NCBI GenBank assembly: GCA_028583605.1
Contig: CM053327.1
Location: 46,943,356-47,007,355, forward strand
Reading direction: 5' to 3'
Length of the DNA stretch: 64,000 nt
From: Dastarcus helophoroides
Taxonomy: Eukaryota > Arthropoda > Insecta > Coleoptera > Bothrideridae
Shown: positions 58,919 through 64,000 of the stretch, in pieces
How the letters are laid out: each line of letters opens with the position of its first letter
Position numbering within the stretch: position 1 is the stretch's first letter
Made by a program: the position numbers and the translations under genes
The notes under the pieces: generated by a model
What the model was told of the DNA's origin: nothing
Seen by the model: only the letters and a program-made list of their open reading frames with translations
Databases searched by the model: none

Positions 58919-60410
58919 TGGTCCTTGGTTATCTTCAAAATTTGAAATACAAATCTTGACCCCTGAAACCAAGAAACCAAGAAAGATTAAAAAACACAAG
59001 AAAGGTTTCTCTAACTCAGTTCGATAGCCAAGCTATCTAGTGTATCCCTCTGAAGATGATATTTGGCTATCAGAAATTTTGTTCCTTGAAACCAAGAAAC
59101 CAAGAAAGATTGAGAAACACAAGAAAGGTTTTTCCAACGCAGTTCGATAGCTAAGCTATCATCCAGTATATCCAGTATCTCTCTGAAGATGATAGCTTGG
59201 CTATCAGAAATTTTATTCCCTGAAACCAAGAAATCAAGAAAGATTGAAGAACACAACAAAGGTTTTTCTAACGCAGTTCATCTTCAGAGAGATACTGGAT
59301 ATACTGGATGATAGCTTGGCTATCGAAACGCGTGAGAGAAACCTTTCTTGTGTTTCTCAATCTTTCTTGGTTTCTTGGTTTCAGGGAACAAAATTTCTGC
59401 CAGGTGGGTACTTCGTTTTTTTACCAAAGAACAGAAATAACAACTGAATGGAAGTTCAAAAAGGTTGCTCTAACGCGTTTCAATAACCAAGCTAACATCC
59501 AGAATGTCCAGTATCTCTCTGAAGATGATAACTTGGTTCTTAAAGGAATTTTGTTCCCCGAAACCAAGAAACCAAGAAAGATTGAAAAACACAACAAAGG
59601 TTTTTCTAACGCGGTTCGATAGCCAAGCTATCATCCAGTATATTCATGATCTCCCTGAAGATAATAGCTTAGCTATTAAAACGCGTGAGAGAAACATTTC
59701 TTGTGTTTCTCAATCTTTCTTGGTTTCTTAGTTTCAGGGAACAAAATTTCTGCCAGACGGGTACCTCGTCTTTTGACTAAAGAACAGAAACAACAACTGA
59801 ATGGAAGTTCAAAAAGGTTGCTCTAACGCGTTTCAATAACCAAGCTATCATCCAGAATGTCCAGTATCTCTCTGAAGATGATAGCTTGGTTGTTGAAGAA
59901 ATTTTGTTCCCTTAAACCAAGAAACCAAGAAAGATTAAAAAACACAACAAAGGTTTTTCTAACGCGGTTCGATAGCCAAGCTATCATCCAGTATATCCAG
60001 AATCTCCCTGAAGATAATAGTAGCTAAGCGAAACGCGTGAGAGAAACATTTCTTGTGTTTCTCAATCTTGGTTTTAGGGAACAAAATTTCTTCAACAACC
60101 AAGCTATCATCTTCAGAGAGATACTGGACATTCTGGATGATAGCTTAGGGAACAAAATTTCTGCCAAGTGGATACCTCGTCTTTTGACTGAAGAACAGAA
60201 ACAAGAACTGAATGGAAGTTTAAATAGGTTGCTCTAACGCGTTTCGTTAGTTAGCCAAACTATCATCCAGTACAACCAGTACCTCTCTGAAGATGATAGC
60301 TTGGCTGTCGAAACGCGTTAGAGCAACCTTTTTCAACTTCCATTCAGTTGTTGTTTCCGTTCTTCAGTCAAAAGACGAGGTACCCATCTGGTCGAAATTT
60401 TCCGAAACTC
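58919..60410. mobile_element. Nested palindromic MITE cluster with mariner crumbs
   Basis: At least five tandem or nested MITE copies. AACCAAGAAACCAAGAAAGA, AAAGGTTTTTCTAACGC and GATAGCCAAGCTATCATC recur near 58970, 59090, 59225, 59570 and 59930. Between them, three plus-strand copies (about 59397, 59752, 60160) encode the ~20-residue mariner motif RWVPRLLTEEQKQ; a fourth lies on the minus strand (60332-60400), contiguous with the transposase remnant to the right. The MITE family is therefore probably an internally deleted derivative of this mariner, with additional palindromic growth. The cluster is symmetrical around about 60260. Confidence 0.75.
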
Positions 60411-60743
60411 CAGCCCATCTGTAATGTTGGAATGAGCACGCCCAAAGCTTATCCCTATCTGAGCTGCAATTTCAGCAACAGTTAAACGGCGATCGCCATT
60501 GAACAACGTTAATCTTGTCTGCAGTCAGACTGGTTTGAGGACCACTGGCATGGGGTTCATTTTCAACTCGAATTCGCCTTCCAAAATTTTGGGCCATTCA
60601 GACACTTGAGTTTTCTTCAAACAAGTATCCCCAAACTGTGCTTCTAGTCTACAAAGAATTTGGACGGACTGTGCACCTTCAATGGCAAGAAATTTATTAA
60701 TAATGCGATGCGCAACGTGCGGATGAAACTTTTGCTGACTCAT
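60332..60743 (-). pseudogene. Mariner transposase, N-terminal part
   Basis: From ATG at 60743 the minus strand encodes the DNA-binding half of a mariner-family transposase. The first helix-turn-helix region is RIINKFLAIEGAQSVQILCR then LEAQFGDTCLKKTQVSEWPK, matching the family pattern 'F..EG....EI..RL...YGD..LS...V..W'. The second is NGDRRLTVAEIAAQIGISFG RAHSNI. Then come FRKISTRWVPRLLTEERK, the linker just before the catalytic domain, and a stop. Between the two halves, PQTSLTADKINVV is in another frame and the main frame meets TGA, so compensating indels break it. About 135 of the usual ~345 residues remain; the whole DD(34)D catalytic domain is missing. It is non-functional, and the sequence passes directly into MITE repeats. 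Confidence 0.85.
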
Positions 60744-61643
60744 TGTATTTACTACTGACGAACGGCCAGAATGGAATTCGCTTGAGCGCGATATCCCCAC
60801 CCAACATGTCTAAGAGTATGCGCACGCACCTCACGCCCTCATGGCGACATGATAGTAATTCTGGTTCATATTTGATTTACCCTCGTATTGGTCTTGTCTT
60901 TGTATTGCAACGATTCGATTATGTCAGTAACAGCTAATTTGATATAAGCAAATATTTTACGTTTTTTTGGCCAGACCAACGGTTATTAGATGAAAAAAGT
61001 ATACTTCTCTTTAAACTTGTTCAAACAGTCGATTGATATGTTTTGTTAACATTGATCGGTACATATTAAACTTAAGCATTATTGATACAATAGTAAAAAT
61101 CCGGTCCAGCCTTTTTATGAAGACTATAATCGCGTTTCTCACCAGACCTGTTACTACTACTCTCAGGTATCCAGTTTCCCTTTCACTTGCATCGGAACTG
61201 TTAAAAATGCAAGTCGTTTAGCAAAGAAAACGACCGCCGTTGCATAAATTTCGTAACCGTAATTGAGAGTTAGATAAAAAAACCAAACAATGGGTTAAAA
61301 ATAAAAAGTGTATAATCAAATGAACATTGTCCATACTGCAATACATTTTGTGCTATAAAATGCAGTTATATAATAAGTAAAACATTTCTTATTTTGATTT
61401 AATTTACGGTCATTGGTTCTCCCATTGTTTTGTACTTTAAAGCCACTTTAACACCTCCGCTGTTACGTGCTAAGTGCAGCTTTTATGTTTGAAGATGAAA
61501 AGATTCCAATTTCGCCTTAGGTGAACGATGAATGTTGGATACAATTTATACAAAACCAAGCAAATCTGTACGACGCGACGGTTGCGAGTTCTTGTGGCAG
61601 ATTCCACGCATACTTTTTATGTCTACTAATGAATGATACGTGT
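60744..61643. other. Intergenic, nothing recognised
   Basis: The first 150 bases are GC-richer and may be the 5' flank of the mariner copy. No terminal repeat was identified. The rest is AT-rich. Confidence 0.4.
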
Positions 61644-62065
61644 AACGTAGGTGAGCACTAAAAAAAGGATTTTTCAATTTCTAAGGGCTAAAAATGGGCC
61701 TCGAAATCCTAAAAAAGTAGGCAATAAATAACACACACCACTGGACTTAAAGTGGCCTGTGCGCGTTAACGATATACGTATATGGCGTTAACACGTCACT
61801 TTCTTGCCACGGCGCTCCGGCGCGGCGATGTTTATTTTGCTTATCGCATTTCTTATTTGTGTGGCCATACAGCGGTACAACTGGAAAACTGTGAGTATGT
61901 TCTATGCTGAGAGTCTTTATTCTGCTGTAGAACAACAACGCTGTTAATACATGACGTCATTTTAACCACAATTTGACAGACATTTAACCACAAATTGATT
62001 GATTCAAGGGTTTTGATGCATCAGAATAGAAATATCGGCCTGGGAAGAAAAAGTTTCAAAACGAG
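61644..62065 (-). mobile_element. Interspersed repeat, probable LINE 3' end
   Basis: Third copy of the family at 15.7 and 17.3 kb, with AGGCAATAAATAACAC, GCGCGTTAAC, GCGGCGATGTTTATTTTGC, GTGGCCATACAGCGG and AATACATGACGTCA. It includes a short internal duplication of the TTTAACCACAA segment near 61970-61995. Confidence 0.55.
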
Positions 62066-62931
62066 GTGAACAGGAGAGTATGCGCAGAGCAAGTTAGCCA
62101 AAAATTAATTCCTTAACGTTTGAGAAAGATCTAATGGTTCTTGAAATGTCATCTCATCGGGTACACCACTAATACATAAATAAAATTGATCATAGGTATG
62201 TCCAAACAACTAATTCTTTTATTAAAGGAAATTTTCATTATATCAATGCAGCTGGAGTATTACGATATGTCGCCAATTTCCCCTAAGCCAGCATTTGCAC
62301 AAACGCGTAAAGAATATCCATCAATTGAAATGAAATGACCCAATTATATTGGAAATCACCATATGTACGTAACGCTCTACCGCTAGTGAACTATAAATGA
62401 CCTTCACGGAATTTTATAACCTTTACAATCATGAATGATTGAAATAGCTAACACAATATTTATATTTCAGTTTTGCTTAAAACAACTGTTTTTGGTATCT
62501 CAAAAGTTAAAGGTCACGCGGATATATGGATTTTTCAATTTGGGAATCATAGATAAAACGATTAGAGTATCATATTTCTGTGTTATCTCTTAAAATGTAA
62601 ATGTCAAATGATATAAAAGTAGGAAAACCTACTACTTGAATTGAGAAGAAACATTATTGAACGTTATCACGTTATTGAGGTTCAAAATGTCAGCAATGTA
62701 CAATCATGCTTTTTTTTCTATTTTTGACACGTATCTATGCAAGGAATATTCCCCATCGACTTCCGTTCGAGACTTCTGGTCCAAATATTAATGCATCGTT
62801 TGTAATCTATTAACTCTAAACCCATACCCTCTAACCCATCGTTTTAAAAGCATGACATTTCGCACATGAGTGTCTTTTTTTGTATAAAAGTTCATCATTT
62901 TTTTTTAAATTAAAAAATATGAAAAACGGTA
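62066..62931. other. Intergenic, nothing recognised
   Basis: AT-rich unique-looking sequence without a convincing frame. Confidence 0.45.
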
Positions 62932-63231
62932 TGCAAGTAGAATTCTACCTAGACTGCAAATTCATGCAGCCCTCCAGGCGCGTGTATAGTGGAATCATAA
63001 GCTGAACTACCAACAGTTGAAACACTGCCACCTAGCGAAGCGGTTGCTCTCTAGAAAAGTTCCCAGAAGACAAGGATTCTGATGCACAGACCAGCACTAG
63101 TACTTACTTGTCAGAACATTTGTTAACATTCGAGTTGGATATACTGACGAGATCTAACAAGATCAAAACCGGTCTTTGGTTTCCAAACTTCGTATCTAAT
63201 AAATGTTCAAACCTATTGGTGTGTGCATTAG
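62932..63231 (+). mobile_element. Hairpin-tailed interspersed repeat, full-length-like
   Basis: It starts TGCAAGTAGAATTCTACC, contains ACACTGCCACCTAGCGAAGC, and carries a complete tail hairpin from about 63085 (GCACAGACC, with ACATTTGTTAACATTCGAG) to 63231 (GTGTGTGCATTAG). Imperfect direct repeats ATGAAAAACGGT and ATGAAAAATGGT lie next to the two ends. Confidence 0.78.
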
Positions 63232-63439
63232 AATGAAAAATGGTGTTTAGATTTCACTTTATAAAAACAATCAGTGTTTTTTGGTAATTCATCCCCAAAG
63301 TGTTTCCCAAAGTGTTGCACGCGTATCCCCAGGGGCACGGGAAGAGTTTGATACGCGTTGCATCCAACGGCTTCAGATGACTCTGAAATTAAAAATTAAT
63401 TGTTTGGATAAACGTAACTTAATCAGCTTGCATAGCTTT

Positions 63440-64000
63440 AAAGAGTTTGTGCAGATTGCAGAATGACTTTTTGTTCAAATTGTTTGATTCGCCCAGCAGA
63501 TTAAGAGATAAACACACTCCTTAAAGAGTTCGTGCAGATTGCAGAATGACGTTTTTGTTCAAATTGTTTGATACTCCAAGCAGATTAAGAGACAAACACA
63601 CTTCCTCATTTATACTTAGTTAGGTAGCAACGAGGGGTATTCAACGTCTCGAAGAATTATGGAAAAGTACACAGATGACAATTGTTTGGGAAAACACTGC
63701 ATTAAAAAAAGGTCCGTGCAGATTGCAGAATGACGTTTGGTTCAAATTGTTTGATTCGCTCAGCAGATTAAGAGATAAACACACTCTTTAAAGAGTTCGT
63801 GCAGATTGCAGAATGACGTTTTGTTCAAATTGTTTGATACTCTCATAGATTAAGAGACAAACACCCCTTCTTCATTTATACTTAGTTGGGAAGCAACGAG
63901 GGGTACTCAATGTCTCGAAAAATTATAAAAAGGGTACACAAATGACAAATGTTTGGGAAACACTGCGTTAGAAAGAGTTCGTGTAGATTGCAGAATGTCG
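63440..64000. repeat. Tandem repeat running off the window
   Basis: GTGCAGATTGCAGAATGAC recurs near 63449, 63532, 63717, 63801 and 63981 in altered forms. A long unit of about 270 bp contains two related ~85-bp halves and a segment with AGCAACGAGGGGTA. The array continues past the window end. Confidence 0.85.

Overview
This is a eukaryotic, almost certainly insect, intergenic window. It is very AT-rich and has no bacterial-style gene packing. The lineage call rests on decayed non-LTR retrotransposon reverse-transcriptase and endonuclease fragments, a mariner transposase remnant, several non-autonomous elements with hAT-type 8-bp target-site duplications (TSDs), and satellites of 320-600 bp. 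Nothing in the sequence fixes the order of insect. No intact host gene was found. The best host-gene candidates are two short, GC-rich, exon-like blocks near 48.4-49.0 kb.

Layout. 1-2 kb: degenerate AT array, a hairpin-tailed repeat and a perfect 23-bp hairpin. 2.8-7.0 kb: hAT-like element with a second hAT-like element nested in it. 7.1-8.2 kb: inverted repeat whose two arms carry the same 39-codon ORF. 9.3-12.8 kb: second large hAT-like element with a perfect 8-bp TSD. 14.1-14.9 kb: composite hairpin element. 15.7-18.3 kb: LINE remnants. 18.3-21.4 kb: 320-bp higher-order satellite. 22.4-23.0 kb: palindromic MITE abutting a LINE endonuclease fragment. 24.8-25.6 kb: homopurine pentamer array. 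26.6-32.2 kb: long AT higher-order array. 32.3 kb: possible core promoter. 33.9-34.2 kb: large palindrome. 36.2-37.3 kb: short hAT-like copy with TSD. 37.9-43.6 kb: ~600-bp satellite with a corrupted-looking consensus. 44.2-45.8 kb: truncated hAT-like element. 46.0-47.9 kb: heptanucleotide array. 48.4-49.0 kb: candidate exons. 49.9-57.3 kb: 96-bp repeat, 342-bp satellite, an hAT-like insertion in that satellite, and an alternating A/B dimeric satellite. 57.8-58.2 kb: 30-bp coding-like repeat. 58.9-60.7 kb: nested palindromic MITE cluster ending in a mariner N-terminal pseudogene. 61.6-62.1 kb: LINE-end repeat. 62.9-63.2 kb: hairpin-tailed repeat. 63.4-64.0 kb: tandem repeat running off the window.

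Common theme. One degenerate motif, roughly GTCGAAATTTTCAAAAAA, fills about a quarter of the window. It often sits inside elements bounded by hAT-like inverted ends, and in the larger ones it runs in opposite directions in the two halves, giving a fold-back layout. The most plausible reading is that non-autonomous hAT-type elements have carried and amplified this sequence. A second theme is a short stem-loop followed by GAAACGCG that recurs in the palindromic MITEs and has a look-alike in an unrelated element.
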